Shown here: positions 34,001 through 47,588 of the stretch, piece by piece | Numbering within the stretch: position 1 is the stretch's first letter | Layout: each line of letters begins with the position of its first letter | From: Trogon surrucura | Lineage: Eukaryota; Chordata; Aves; Trogoniformes; Trogonidae | Assembly (NCBI GenBank): GCA_020746105.1 | Contig: CM036624.1 | Coordinates: forward strand, 20,606,084-20,670,083 | DNA length: 64,000 nucleotides | Direction: 5' to 3' | Program-made: the position numbers and the translations under genes | The notes under the pieces: generated by a model | Database searches by the model: none | What the model saw: the letters and a program-made list of their open reading frames with translations, nothing else | What the model was told of the DNA's origin: nothing

Positions 34001-37000
34001 TCTCTGGTTGCAGGGCAGCTTTTTCATATAGATCAGTTCACCTTGAATTTTACTTTGGCACCAAGCAAAGAAAGAAATGGCTTAGGGCTCTCCAGTAGCC
34101 CAGGCAATCCATCCTAAAGCATGAGGCTGTGAAAGCACTGAGCAGAATGACACTGAACTTCTGTTCAAGGGCCATTCTTTTCCCTTTCCTGTGCCACTTC
34201 TTAGGGTGGTTTCCTGGTTTATCCGGGAAATGGCATGTTTCATTCTTTTGAAAATGCATTTTTTTTGAATGTCTCAAATCTTCATTTTAATCTAACTTGG
34301 AGCAAAACCTTAAAATACGTATTTTTGCCAACTGCACTTTCTTTACTTTGGCTAGCTCTACTAATTGTAGTAAATGATCCATAGCACTGCAGTATATCCA
34401 GGTAGCTACCATATGTTGTCTGAATGGAAACCACCCTGGTGTGTCTGTTATTTCAACTTCATAAATAGTGTGCTCCTACAGACTTGTAATAGGTGCAGGT
34501 GATCTTTAGCAAAAGCTTTGTGAAGTGTGGTTATAAATATAAAATGCTGAGTAGAGAATAACTATTTTCAGAATGCAATGCAAGCCTTTGAAAGATATGC
34601 AAAACAAACTTTATATAAGCAGCACCTCTAAAGAAAAAAATTCAGAAAAGCAGTCATGCAAGTAAGGAGAGGAAAATTATCAGTGCTAAAGCCCAATATT
34701 AATATTAGTCCTATTCATCCAGTGTAATATAGTCCTAGAAGTGCCTGCTCTCTTGTGCAACATAGGCTGATATTTATTGCATTAAAATAGTTAAGATGCT
34801 TTTACTGATCACAAATGAGCACGAATGATCATCTGAGTACACATATGACAAAGTTATTTAGCTTTCTGGCAAAGTACAGCAGAAGTCAACAATAAAGTCA
34901 AAGTTACTACAACTTCCAGAGATTTTTGTTACATGTCTGCTGGAGTGGGCCAAGTGTATACTTTCACTGATATCTCAGTACAAGCAACTATTTTAAAATA
35001 GATTTGCTGCCTCCAGTGTTACCAACAGAGTGATATGATTTCATCATATGTGCTATATTCTACCGCAATAATCTAGTCCTTCAAAAATCTCAACATTTCT
35101 ATACCCAGTCAGATAATGTGGCATTGTGTTGTGATTAGTGACCCTACTTATTTTCATTTAAAAGCTTTAGTTGAAATGTTACTGTCTCTTTGGAACACAG
35201 TTTGTTGCTCTGTGCCTTGTCTTTTTGTGTAACAGTTTTGTATATGAATCACATTAAGCAGAGAGTGAAACTGAATTACGTTATCTGTGACCCAAGTACA
35301 ATGGTTCAAATCAGATTTTTCTTAAACATTGCATTTGTGATTATGTTCATGACTGTACAGTCTTTAAATGAAATTAAATGACTGGAATATGACATATTCA
35401 AAGCAGAAGTCAGACAATTAATTCACACGTCAGACTGTTTTCTCTTGAAGCTTTCCAAATTCTTTGGAGTTTGGTATGTCTTTTCAATTCAGTGCAATCT
35501 ATACATTTGTGAAATGGTATTCATTACATGTGAATTCTTGTATCCTGTCATACAGATTGTTTTCCAGACAGCATGCCCTATACAGTACATATTTTAGCCA
35601 TGGGTGTCTGTCTTCATAGTCTATGAACTGAATCTTTGTGGTATATGTGTTTCAAAGGATGAACATCAGGACATGAGATAGCTGTTAAAATTTTGCTAAA
35701 AATTATCCACAGTCTTTACTAACGTTGCTATCATGCAGTCAGTTGAAGAAACCTCTCCTAAAGATCAAGAAAGAACAAGCAGAAAATGGACATGGTTAAA
35801 TTAAAAAAATCTGTGGCTGGTAAATGAAGAGAAGACATCAAAGAATGGTGAGTTTTCTGCTACAACACAGAGCATCTATTTGAGGCCACTTATTTAAATG
35901 GAAGGGCAATTTAATCTGTAGATAACCAAAAAACTTCAGTAATAAATCCAAATCCAACAGAAGTCTGCTTGTCAAAGCAGATGATTAGGACCATCATGAA
36001 CACAGCCCCAAAGCACTATGATATTAGGTATGATATATAAATAATAAGGTGATATATTGTAGCTAGACTTATTAGATAAGTTTTTGTTAGGAAAAAAAAA
36101 AAGACTTCCTTTAAGTGATGTGATTCTAAGAAGCCATTGTTCTGCTCTGAATATTGTCAATATAAAGAAACAATTCTAGGAAAAATTGTGGGTCAGTGTA
36201 GTACTGAGGATCATTCTTAAAAGTGGCCTTCTCTGTAGTTCAGTGCTCAATGCAGTCCCAATGTGAAAAATAAAACATACTAACATCCAAAGAACTAAAG
36301 TATGAAAAGAATTCACTGACTTTTGACCTTCTTACTTCTGTAGATGAATACTCTCAGCTGTCACTTGAAAAAACACCAGTATAGCCTGCTCTCTATGAAT
36401 AGGAAAGCATTCTGCTGTTAGGGAACTGGCAGCTTTCAGCATCTAAACAAGGGCTTGTATCAACAGAGTAAGTGCACATTCTCATGTTATTTTGATGGTA
36501 CTTTTATTTGTTCTGTGGTGGGTATTATATCAATCTCTTCTCCTACTCTTACTAATAGCATCCTAGTAGTGTCTGTACATTTCTGCAATTGCCTATCCAT
36601 GCTTACTGTCTTTATGATAGCTAAAATCCTTGCAGAACCCTATTCATAATAACCCACTTGAGCTATTCTTGATAGGTACATCAAGGTCTTCTGTTCTTCT
36701 ACTGGATTTTTGCTTTTTTATTACATTGGACGAGATGCATATAAAAATTTCAAAGGCATTTCTTTGCCTTGTGTTAAAACTCAATGAAATAGTTCCCTTC
36801 TGGTCCATTGACCATGTTACTATGACTGGACACAATGCCACCAATGAAAATTGAAACCTTTGTTTCTAATGCTTCAGCATTAAACTTTCTCTGTCTGAAA
36901 AGGTACTGTCTTCCTTTCAGTTAACTGTTCACCAGCCATTAGTCTTTCTCATACATTAGGCATAGTTTTGGGAAGGTGTGGACACCCTCCTCCTCTTGTT

Positions 37001-38000
37001 CTGTTGCTGCATATTTGTTGGGTAATTTTATCTGTAGAAATCATGGCCTAAAGGGACTTCACTTAAAATGTGGTTTACTTCTAACCTCCTGTATATGAGT
37101 AGAACTGTTTTCAATACCATAACTGTACCTTCACCTCTTTTTCTCTACTCATTTATTACACTGTGTGTAATAAACAGGAGAGAACTTTCACTTATAAATG
37201 CAAAAATAACACCAACAGTATTTTACAGAAGCTGAGGGTAAAAAGAAACTTTCTCATAAGATATAAACCTTTCCCTCCGTTGCATATTTTTTCTTATTGC
37301 CTGAGTTGTTCTGAAATTTTACAGCCTGAGATGAAGTAAATCTTATAAGCAGTAACATTTGGTGAAACACAGGGGTATGATGCCAAGCTCTTCTTTGCTT
37401 GCAGCCACTTAAATCCAATGAAAAGGAAGACATTTTAGTTGAGGAGTGCCTGTTTTAAGCTAATCTTTGATTTCAAGATAGATTTTTTTTTTTTTGTCGT
37501 GGTACTTGATTAGTATAGCATTTACATATTGGTTTTATGTGAAAGGAAGTTAGTGATCAAAATCACATGAAGAGGATGACAAATGGGAACCAAATAAGTG
37601 CAGGCAAAGCAGAAATTTCTGCTATTTTGAGCAGACCCTAAAGAAATGAGTGTGAGGTGGAGCCATGTTTTTTAGCAAAGGAAGCTACAATTACCAAACC
37701 AGTAGGCATCTTCTCAACAGAGGGCAGTGAGCCTTGTTGATTGAATACATAGGTATTATCTCACAGTTAAATGATTGCTATGTGCCTGATGACCATGTTT
37801 TTTACCCCTGTAATTAGTCACGGCCATATTTATTTTAGGAGGGAAGGTGCCTAGTTAAGTGTGTTTAAAACTATTTCAGTTTTGATTCACAAAATTTTCT
37901 GAAATTGATTCTATCTGCAGGTGGTAACATGACTCAGAGGATCTAGTCTGATGGAATAGTCTCTAAGACAATTGATAACCATTGTTTTCCATCTACTGAA
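34001..38000. other. Non-coding sequence, no gene seen
   Basis: AT-rich unique sequence with frames of 75 codons or less and no recognised repeats beyond short homopolymers (T8 at 34,259-34,266, A11 at 36,092-36,102, T13 near 37,483-37,495). Confidence 0.65.
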
Positions 38001-41000
38001 GATGTGCTCCTCGACTTGTATTATGAGAAGCCTTTACTAAAATAAAATGGTTTGCTGATATACCTATAGTGCCAAGCCCTCCTTGTGGACTTCTGGCCCA
38101 TAATATAAAAAGTGAAATCACAGGTTTGGCAGTATAAGCCAAGACTATATTAGAGCTTTAACTTAGCAAAACCAGTAAGAAATAAATGAAAAAAAAATAT
38201 TAATGGACTCACCTGATCTTACATATGATACAGCATAGGTACAGGTTTCTATTCTAGACCTGGCCCTAGGAAGATGCAGACTTCATAAATGGCTGTGGGT
38301 AAATTGCAGTGGAAACAAAAATTTCTCTTTGGATTTCTCAAAAAAGTGATCCAGGTTCTCCCTGCGTTGCTTTTTTTTATTTCTCATAACCGGTTGCCTC
38401 TTTGATTTTCATTAATGTGTATTAAGAGTAAATCATCCAATAGGGGAATAAAGGAAGCAGAAGTTGGTCCAAAGATGATTTCCCAGAGACATGCCTTGGT
38501 TTCACTCCCTGCAGTCCACAGCTGCAAATCCTTGCCATAGTTGATGAGGAGGGACTGAATTTGACCCTACCTTTTCAGAATTTTCTTCCTTTTTGGCTAT
38601 GTAGAGAATTCAGCTGGAAGTCTCTGCATCACTTAGTGTTTCTTAAATTCGTACTGATATCACTGTTAGTTTCTTCACTTTTTTTTGTCATGTACATCCT
38701 ATCAAATCTGCACTGATGGTTTGAAATATCTATCTTTCTCAGCTCTAGAAAACCAACAGCAGTTAGGTTTCTAGGGATTAAGAAAGTAACTTAGAGATCT
38801 GTCCTCATTCAGTTCTGTTCTGCTGCAAGCTCTGTGATCACGTTCAAATAAATTGGACACTTAGTGACATTTCTCATCTCTAAGGGGCACAGATCTGTTA
38901 AAGATGCTCTGGGACTGTAGGATAGCAAAAGTATAAGGTGCAGTGGAGATATGAGGTTCAAGGTATATTATGAAAAAAAAATTATCAGAGCTTTGCAAAG
39001 CATCTGCAGTCAGAAAGAAACAGTTAATACACTTCCTGAATCCTGACATGATGAACTTTGGACTTTTATCTTTGGACAATGACATATCCAGCTTTTTTCT
39101 TTTTCCCTTTTTTCCCCACATCACTATAGCTTTATGATACAGCCTGGGTAAAAATCAAGAAACTGCAGAATTTATGAGGAAAAGTAAACAATGCTTGGTA
39201 ATTACTTGGATTAATGTTTCTCTTACAGGAAAGACTTTTCTTGTGCACAGGATTTTTTAAAAAAGCAGAAGTCACAACATGTACTGATCATCCGTGCAAT
39301 TAAAGAGTATTCTGTGCCATGAGATAGACTTTCCTTTGTAATGTTTTTATATAGCTGGAGTTGGTGCTGAATATAATCTACATCCAATCAACGGTATTGT
39401 GCATCATCAGATGAAAAACATATTCAACATAACTACTGTTAGTTCCTGTTTAAAGCCCTAATCAGAGTCTATGCCAACATGTAATCACATTGCAGAATAA
39501 ATTGTTACAATATAAAGTATGTGGAATAGATACTAAGACATGCTAAAAGACTGCTTTCCATCTCCAGAAATAATTGCTGAGAGGTTTCCTTGGAAATGCC
39601 TCAAACCACATGACAAAGTGACTATAACAGCTATAACAGTAAAGAGTGCAGGGTGAGAATGTGTCCAGGACAGAAGGCAATAAATTCAGGGAGAGGGAAG
39701 GTGACCAGGAGGTTGGTATCACATAATTCCCCTCTGTGCATAGGCAGTCATAAGGTTTGGGTACCCCTGGTATCACTATGAATTTAAGTAATGCAGAAAT
39801 TTCCAGCTGAGTTCTCTGAAAATACAGGAATACACCATTTTGATGCACCATCATCTCCTTGCTTCGCTCTTGTTCTGCATAGGTATTTGCTGGTGGCATT
39901 GCCGGTTTTATACCAGGCAGCCACGCTTGGCTCAGTGTGGTGCTCTAAGTCTCTCTCCTCTCTGCCCCCAGCCGGAGCTAGGCAGCAGAGCTGCCTTTGA
40001 ATGGCATTTTGTTCCTCTGGTCCAGCTTCTGGATTGCCCATCCATGTGTACAAGAATTTCACTGTCTTTACGTGTGCTCTTCTTGTTGTAGGTATGCCTG
40101 TCTCAAAAATTTCTCTTTACCATGCAGCCCAGTTTGACTTAAATTAGGTAATTAGTACATTTTTGCTAGCCTGGCTCTTTTGGGCTGAAATCAGTGAGTG
40201 TAGCCAAGCTGAGGAACTAGAGAAGGCAGCAATGTCTGGCAGAGCTTGGTGTGGACGACCTGTGAGCTAAGTCTGTTAGCAGAGGTGTGCAGCCCAGCTT
40301 GGGATACAGCTTTTCAGACGGACCAGGAGACTGAATGTTGTGTAGCTCCTGTGGCACTAATGTGGAAAGACGAGTTTTGTTCTAGCATGAAGCTTTGTAA
40401 ACCACGGTGACAGCTGCAGGACAAGGAAGTGATTTGCAAAAGGGTTGGGTTTATTTTTTTGTGTTCCTAATGTGTTCTCTTTCTCTTGTGTCTCTGCTAA
40501 ATCTCCACTGCTCCAAAAGCTCATTCTGAGTGAGACCTTTGTAACGGCCTGGAAGGCGTTAAGCCTTGGAGGGAGTTGAGACAATGGGCGCCATGTACTG
40601 TTTCTTAAGACCTGGCTGTTTGTATCAGCATCCAGCATTTGAAGCGTCTACGAATGATACTGATAATCAGAACTATTATGCAGTACTTCTTTGGCAGTTT
40701 TCTTACGTTGCTGGTATGTAGCTGCCAGAGCCTCGGTACTCAGCAAGCAGTGGGGTGGGTCTCTGCTGGGTTGCCCTGCCTCAGACCCGTGTTCCGGAGT
40801 CAGGTAGCACCGTCAGGCACACAATTCCTGTCCAGGGTCCACTCTGTCCAAGAGGCTGAAGAGCCTTAAGGGCAGGACTGCTGCTGACCTGGTAAGGCAT
40901 AACATGTCTTAGGGCTCTTACTACTCACTGCACGGAGGATATTTTACTCACCTATGTCTAGTTCTTTCCTATCACGTTCTGGTTGGCTCAGCTCTCCAAA

Positions 41001-42800
41001 ACTAGAGATGTATGGATCTGTCTTGCTTTTTCCAGAAAGTCTCTGCTCTGCTTTAGAGAGAGCTATCAAGCATGTCCAGTGACTGTCACTCTTCCTTGTC
41101 TGCTGGAGCCTCTGGACCCGTCTAATTAAGATGCTGTGCTTCGCTCTTGGTGTGTGCACACAGAGGACTCAACACAAAAGAAATCTGTCTCCCCTTCACT
41201 GCTTCTCTCCTGTTTGGACAAAATGAAAATCAAATGCTGCAGTATAAACACGAGGGCTACAAAAGTGTTTATAGTTTCTTGAATGTTTTTACTATGGAAT
41301 ATATAGGCCACTAACAGAATTATGGTTTAAACATTCTCCCCGCCATGAATTTGCTATTGCACATTTTTTAATAAAATAATTTGCAGCCGCTCCCAATCAG
41401 TTGTGTCAGCAGATTTAGTTCATCTTTGAGGCCCAGCAGGGATGACAGTCTATTTGTTATTAGAGTAATAAATAAACAAGGAACTTGTCAGAGGCAAAAC
41501 TGGTATGTGTGCCTTTGTAAGATAAATGCTGTCTTTGAATAGACAAATATTTACGGTCTTACAGACCAAAATTGTCATCCTGGCTAAAGGCCTTGTATTG
41601 TGAAATTAAAGAAAAAAAATTTATGATTTCTGGATCTTTCTAGTGAAAGCAAAGATAGCTCTACCTAATGAAAATGTATCAATAGATTTCGTGATAACAA
41701 GCAGGACATGCTAGTGAAGCTATGGCCCGCTAACCCTGTATCTTTCTAGAGAAATTTATGTTGGGTATTTACATCAGCATGCTGTTGGTATAGCAAATAC
41801 TAAATATTTTTAACATCACCTCCGTTTTATGTCCATAAGACTGCACTACATATGTTCTCTGAGGCTTTTGGCAGGAGGTTTTCTGAAATGCTTTAGAGGA
41901 ATTAGGAGAAAGGATTTACTGAAAATCAATGTGATTCCTGATTTGAGTGCTGGAGAGCCTTTGAAAATCTTCAGAGGAGAATGCAGAAGTCTGGTTTGTT
42001 TATTCCAGCCTAGTCAACATGAAGTAGTATATTTGGGGAATAACTGTATGCTATACAGAACTGGAAAAAAAATGTTGAGTTTTAAAGTTTATTATATGGC
42101 AAGTGGCCTCTTATATGACTATTGTTTTGTGGTTGTAAACCAGTCACCACATCAACAGACAGAAGGAAGTATGGAGTTGAAGGGTCAAAGCAAGATTGGC
42201 AGGCCTCTTAAGAATGAAAAGATGTGAAGCGTGAAAGCAAAAGGATGCCAGCTGTTATCAACTTTTAGGAGTTAAGGTTCCTGCATTTCATTAAAAATCA
42301 GAGAGGAAATAAAAGGTTCATCAAAGTAAAGTGAAAATTCTCCTGCTCCTGAAAGAATTCTCATGAGTTCTCAGAAACTCCCAAGAGGAGTTAACACCTC
42401 TTGGCCCATGCATTGTTGTATGCTTAATTCAGTCTTATACAGAACGTGTTATGCAGAAAATGCTCTTTGTGGTGTTTATTTGCTCGAATAAAATGCAACA
42501 GCCATGAGCAGAAGTGTAGAACTTTGGACGGTTCCAATATGAAGTGTAGCCACAGCTCCCAACTCCTTGATACAAACACTGTTTTTGTTGGAAGCAGGAG
42601 TCTAAATGATAAATGGCATCACTGGTCATGAGTGGTCCTGCTTTCTGGCATGAGGAATGTTAGGCAGGAGATGTTGTGGGTGAAGTGATACCAGTATTAG
42701 CCTCTCCTTGTGCTTTGATACAAGGGTAACTCTGGCCAGCAAGTTTCTTTAGAAAATTAAAATTCTCTTAAGTCATGCTGCTTTCTATGATCTCCATACA
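38001..42800. other. Non-coding sequence, no gene seen
   Basis: No gene is supported. Frames of 118 and 132 codons (39,543-39,899 minus; 41,829-42,227 plus) have no recognisable domain or splice context. A slightly GC-richer stretch at 39,900-41,160 has overlapping frames on both strands, the usual shadow pattern. Confidence 0.6.
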
Positions 42801-45800
42801 ATAAATATATTTTTAAAAAAAAGTGTTCAGAGGAAAGTCACAGCTGGGGGTTGACTTTGAGTTACTTTGCAAGCTGAATCAAACCTCATTTAGAAGCAGG
42901 TAAGACTTACTGGGGACTGCCTCACAGTTTCTTTTCAGGCAAAACTTTGATTTGTGTCCTCTGTTGTTATGATGTGATGACAGCCTATGTGTAAAGTCCA
43001 ATTCTGATCTCTTTTGACTTAATTTGTCAGTCTTCTGTGACTGTCAAATAGACCTTGTTTATACCTATGTAAGTGAAATGAGAATCATTCCTCTCTCATT
43101 TCACAAGAACTACAATGCAGATCTTACTGCTATTACTTTAGTGGTATTTTTATAAGCTGGATCCATCTTTTGGTGCTGTCATTATAGTGGAGTTTATTAT
43201 GATCTGCAAGCTAAATAGTCTAAGCAGCAATAAGAAGCAAATTAAAAACCCCAGAGCAGTATAATTTCATTCTTCTTCACTGTGATCTAACTGTAATGTA
43301 AAGCTTGCTTTTTTTTTCGAGGGGAAATAAAATTTGCTCTTCCATCACCTTGTTTCTTTTTTAAGAGACTGCCTCATTTGCCCAATTCACCAAAAAAAAT
43401 TTCCTAAGCCCATTCTTTGTCCTGTATCCTGATGTACACACAATTTGCTGAGATCATTTTTTCTGACTGTCATCCAGCCAGCCACACTGCAACTGTGCTT
43501 GTGCCCCACATGGGACACAGAGAAGCAAGATTAACCACCATCTAATTTCTACTTTTGTCATAAATGTTGCCTATAACACATGGCAGACAAAGTGTGCTCT
43601 CTGAGGAGTTTGACACAGCCACTGTCTGGCAGTCTGGGTGGTAGAGAATATATTATTTATCATACTCAATGGGATGAGGGAGGCACTGAAGCTACTTATT
43701 GGAGCAGCTGTGAACCCCCAATCTCCTTAATTTTCAAAACAGGTAATTAACTGGAAAGTCATTTATAATAACTACTGACATCTCCAGAAATCACAGAATG
43801 GGTTGTTAACTTTGTAGCTTTATTGTACTGATATTTTTGTTGACAGTTCACTACTGAAGTCTGTCAGGAAATTGCATATTCTTTATACTGAACGAGAAAT
43901 ATGTCTTAACATTTCTGACATGTCAATGTTAGCCTCGGACACCACAAGAAGTGGTTGGAAGCTGGGTGAATTGGAGGACAGAGCAGTAGGATGTTCTCAT
44001 CTGTGCATACTTTTTAACCACTGTATGAAAAGAAGAGTCTGGAATCTGAGCAGCCAGCGTTTCATGTAGGAAGAGTTTTACCACTTACTGTATTTGGATG
44101 CTGAACCGAATCCGAAGATAACAATATGCACATATGCAAAGGCTGATGCATTGGCAAGGGCAGCGCAGCAGTGGGTACTGGTGCGAACAAGTCTGCTGGA
44201 AACAAAAATCTGCTCTGCTTCACTCTAGCTTATGTAAAGGGCCAAGGTCCAGGAGAATATAAAGAATGAATTGGTTCTAACAGGGCTGTCATTCCAGATA
44301 AGCAATCAGATATTTAAAGTGGTAATGTGAAGAATCATGTTATGAGTCCATGTATCAAAACTGACTAGTAAATGGAGTCGGTTGTGGCATCTAGGTGCAG
44401 TGATAAGGGTCTGGCAAATGCGTTAGACAGATGAGATGCATCAGATAGGTGTCCTTACTTTATACTCTGCTTGCCTATGATAAACCTTCCATCTTCAAAC
44501 GACTATCAGGGAGTCTTAGGCTGAATTTTCTGCTCTTCTCAAGAAGGTTGTTCAGGGTGAAAGTTGATTTAAGCAAATGCTTCTGTTGAACATTTCTGAG
44601 CTGTGAGGTGTCTTATGCAGTTTCATTCTTTTGAACAGAAAGCCACGTTCAGCAGAAACCTGTTTTTTGATAACTGAATATCCTTTGTTAAAATACTTGA
44701 TACTAATGCTTGATGCTAATCAACTAACCCCTGAATACGTGATAACAAGCAGCATTATAGGCTAAAGGAGATTTTTTTTTCTTTAAAACTTGATAGTATT
44801 GTACTGGAGTTTGGATTTACCTTAGAAACCTACTGTCTGTAGCTGTTAGACAATTAGAGAAGTTCTTTGTAAGCTCACAAACCACAGATTTATGACCCAC
44901 CTAGTAAAAGCATCTTGTTGTTAGAGTGGTAACAGAAAGTATGGGGCAGGATGTTGCATGATTGATTGTCAAAAGCACTCAGCAATGAGTCATTCCGTAG
45001 CCTCTGAAATGCGTCCTTTACTTTAGTGAGAACAGAGATAGGCAAAGGGTGAGAGCTTTGAAAAAATCATCCCATTGCAGAGAGCATACTTGTGAAGAAC
45101 GCATGTTGAGATGTTGAGATCTTTTGAGCAGTATTCCCTAAATGCTATTTTTTTGGTCTTAATTTAAGAACCTTCAAGGTTGAAAAAGAGAAATGGAAAT
45201 TGTGAGAGAGGGAAAAGAGATTACATACTTTACAAGAAAATTCTATGTGAAAATTTGAATCTTGGAGGCAGATTCTCCTGTCAGTTGTCCCCAGTCCTAA
45301 TGCATGCTGGGTACTGCTCCCCATAATCTCCAACTCATTTCGTGAGGGTTATGAATGTGGAATGGACAACAGAATTCAACTCTGAGATTTTATTTACTAA
45401 ATTAAATTTTGTTTCTATGTTTTTACGTTTGCCTAATTTAATTGGATTTTGTCTATTGTAGTGGGAAGAACATCCTCCTTCTTTGCTGAACATAAAATTA
45501 GCTTTCATTGGTGATTTGGGTTTGTTTGGATCTATATAAGCTTTTCCTCTAAATGAGTTTGTTCTTTCTAAAGCAAATATCACTCTCATATTTTGGAGGT
45601 GCAGAAAATTTGTAATCTTGTTTCTTCGTTTTCCTTATTATGTTGTGTTAATTTATGTATACATTAACATGTATTTGCATGATTTATTCATTTAAAGCTG
45701 TACATGTTTATTTGAAAAGAAGCTCAAAGAGCTTTATCACAAAAAAGCTAAATTCAACACCATTGACAGAGTGTGTGTTTTTGGACTTTAGCCATAAGAA

Positions 45801-47397
45801 TAAAAAATGGGCCTATCATTTTGTTTGATTAAAAAAAATCTGAAGCAAGATTTTCTATTATTTTAGTGTCTGAGGGTGAAATTCGGAAAGTAATATGAGG
45901 ATTAGGGAGAAAGTGTTTAGTTCAAAGGCCCTGCTACATAGGACGTTGTCTGGAATATTTTCTTCCATCTCTCATTAGGCCTGGCAGACTTAGAGGAGGC
46001 AACAGTAGACCAGGGTAGAGCTAATGAGTGTAAAGTGTCAGCAATCACTAACTGTTGAGAAACGGAATTCACAAAATCCGTCTGCAGCAAACCAGGAAAA
46101 TACATTTTTTTTAGTCTAAAGAGTTGATAATGAAGATGTCTTCATTTCCATCAACAAAATGAAAACTTAGCATATGTTAATGTTCAAAAACCCAGGAGTT
46201 CCTTTTCAATAACTGTAACAATAAAATACATTTTATTGAAAACAAAAAAAATTCAGAAAATTTTCAGATGGCACTGGTCCTTCTTCAGCCTTTGATCAAA
46301 TTAGACCAGAGCTAAGTCAAAGCAAAGAATTAACTCTTTCAGGAATCACTCCTTGGATCCAGTCTTCACTGCACATCAGAGCTCTGACCTTGATCCTGCA
46401 ATCCAGCGATCTTAAAGGTGTAACATCTACTAAGGTTAAGAGGGAAAGTAGTCCAGAGGTCTCAAATTTGCCACCACAGTTCAATGTAAGAAGCTTGTAT
46501 TTGTGCCATAAGAATAAGCCATATTTCCATTTCAGTATAATACAGCCTTGTCTTGGATTTTCTGTTACAGGTATTGATGTTCCCTAAGTTAAAATCAAAA
46601 CCAGAGAAACAATGGTGCATCCTGTTTGTTCTTTTGTTTACGTAGTTCCTGCTGCTCTAATAGTTGAGCCTTTTCATTTATCTTTCGCCAGAAAAGACAA
46701 AGTCACTATTTCAACCTTTTGTTTCAAATAGTTGAAAATTATGAAACTAAACTAAAAAAAAAAAAATTATGTAGAGAAGCTGAGTGGAAAATTGAAAAAT
46801 CTGTAGCTGTCCATGGTGCTGTGTAAAATAATTGGCATTAATTGCTGTTTGGAGAAGGAAATAAATGATTTTCAGTTGATTTTACATAGAAAATAACTTA
46901 ATGACAATTGCAAATAAATGGGCACAATTGTGAAAAAGTAGTCAATGAAAAGTATTGAGGATGGAAAATTTTTCTATTAAGAGAAATTTTTCATTAAATA
47001 CCTTGATATTTAGCACATGGACCATTTCTCCAAAATCATATCACCTTTTCTGATAGGTCATCTCAACCTGATTCAAGATCACAGTTAGAGCACTCCTGCG
47101 CCTTAGAATTGTATTAATATGCTCTCACTGAGACAGGGTCCCTTGGGTGCTTGGTTAGTTGTAGTCGATGCCCACTTTCAAGCTCCACCCACTGTCCACA
47201 CCGTAAATCTTCGCAATTGCTCTGAAAAAGCTGCCTTAGCTCCAGCTTCAGGACTCACTGGAGAGGAACTGGGGAACAGCTTCACCTTATTTGCTGTGGT
47301 ACTGTGGGACTAAGGTCTTCACTGTGTCTCCAGAGTGGCTGGCGTGAGACTGGGCTTAAACTGCCAATCTTCAGGATTTTAGCCTTTAGAATTGACA
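42801..47397. other. Non-coding sequence, no gene seen
   Basis: AT-rich unique sequence. A 10-bp palindrome ATGTATACAT (45,655-45,664) is followed by the octamer ATTTGCAT (45,673-45,680). Both are short enough for chance. No frame exceeds 84 codons. Confidence 0.6.
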
Positions 47398-47588
47398 ACA
47401 TCATCATCATCATAGAATGGCCTGGGCTGGAAGGGACCTTAGAGATCATTTTTAATCCAACCTTCCTGTTGTGGGCAGAGACGCCACCTCTCGAATAGGT
47501 CAGGCAACACGTGAGAACCGAACGGGAATCGGAACTGTGACCCTTGGTGTTTCAAGCACCACGCTCAACCCACTGAGCTAAACCGGCC
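47398..47588 (-). mobile_element. tRNA-Ile-derived SINE with CR1-like tail (TguSINE1-like)
   Basis: Read on the minus strand, the element starts at 47,588 with a tRNA-like head of about 75 bp, continues through a short unique linker, and ends in a CR1-like 3' tail. The tail contains the CR1 string GGTCCCTTCCAGCCCAGGCC, then ATTCTATG, and finishes in ATGATGATG repeats (47,398-47,412). Sharing a 3' tail with CR1 is how such a SINE would borrow the CR1 reverse transcriptase. The composition, tRNA-Ile head plus CR1 tail, is what I recall for TguSINE1, described from zebra finch and reported as arising early in passerine evolution. Birds otherwise have very few SINEs of this kind. No target-site duplication is obvious. 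The head and tail are both nearly complete, so the copy looks full-length. Confidence 0.8.
47514..47588 (-). pseudogene. tRNA-Ile-like head of the SINE (tRNA pseudogene)
   Basis: The minus strand begins GGCCGGTTTAGCTCAGTGGG, matching the tRNA-Ile(AAT) start GGCCGGTTAGCTCAGTTGG with one extra T. It continues GAGCGTGGTGCTTGAAACACC against GAGCGTGGTGCTAATAACGCC and ends with a B-box-like GTTCCGATTCC. The internal pol III promoter boxes are therefore still visible. The anticodon position reads TGA instead of AAT, and the acceptor 3' strand (CGGTTCT) no longer pairs fully with GGCCGG. It is thus a SINE promoter head, not a working tRNA gene. Confidence 0.8.

Noticed and set aside
41829..42227. 132-codon frame on the plus strand
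   Set aside because: No recognisable motif, AT-biased codons, no ATG-based start at the 5' edge and no splice signals. Consistent with chance.
43790..43806. ATCACAGAATGGGTT resembling the end of a CR1
   Set aside because: The adjacent sequence (GTTAACTTTGTAGC) lacks the CR1 3' UTR. A short match like this is expected by chance.
47514..47588. Functional tRNA gene
   Set aside because: Acceptor-stem pairing is broken, the anticodon position is altered, and the copy is fused to a CR1 tail. It is a SINE head.
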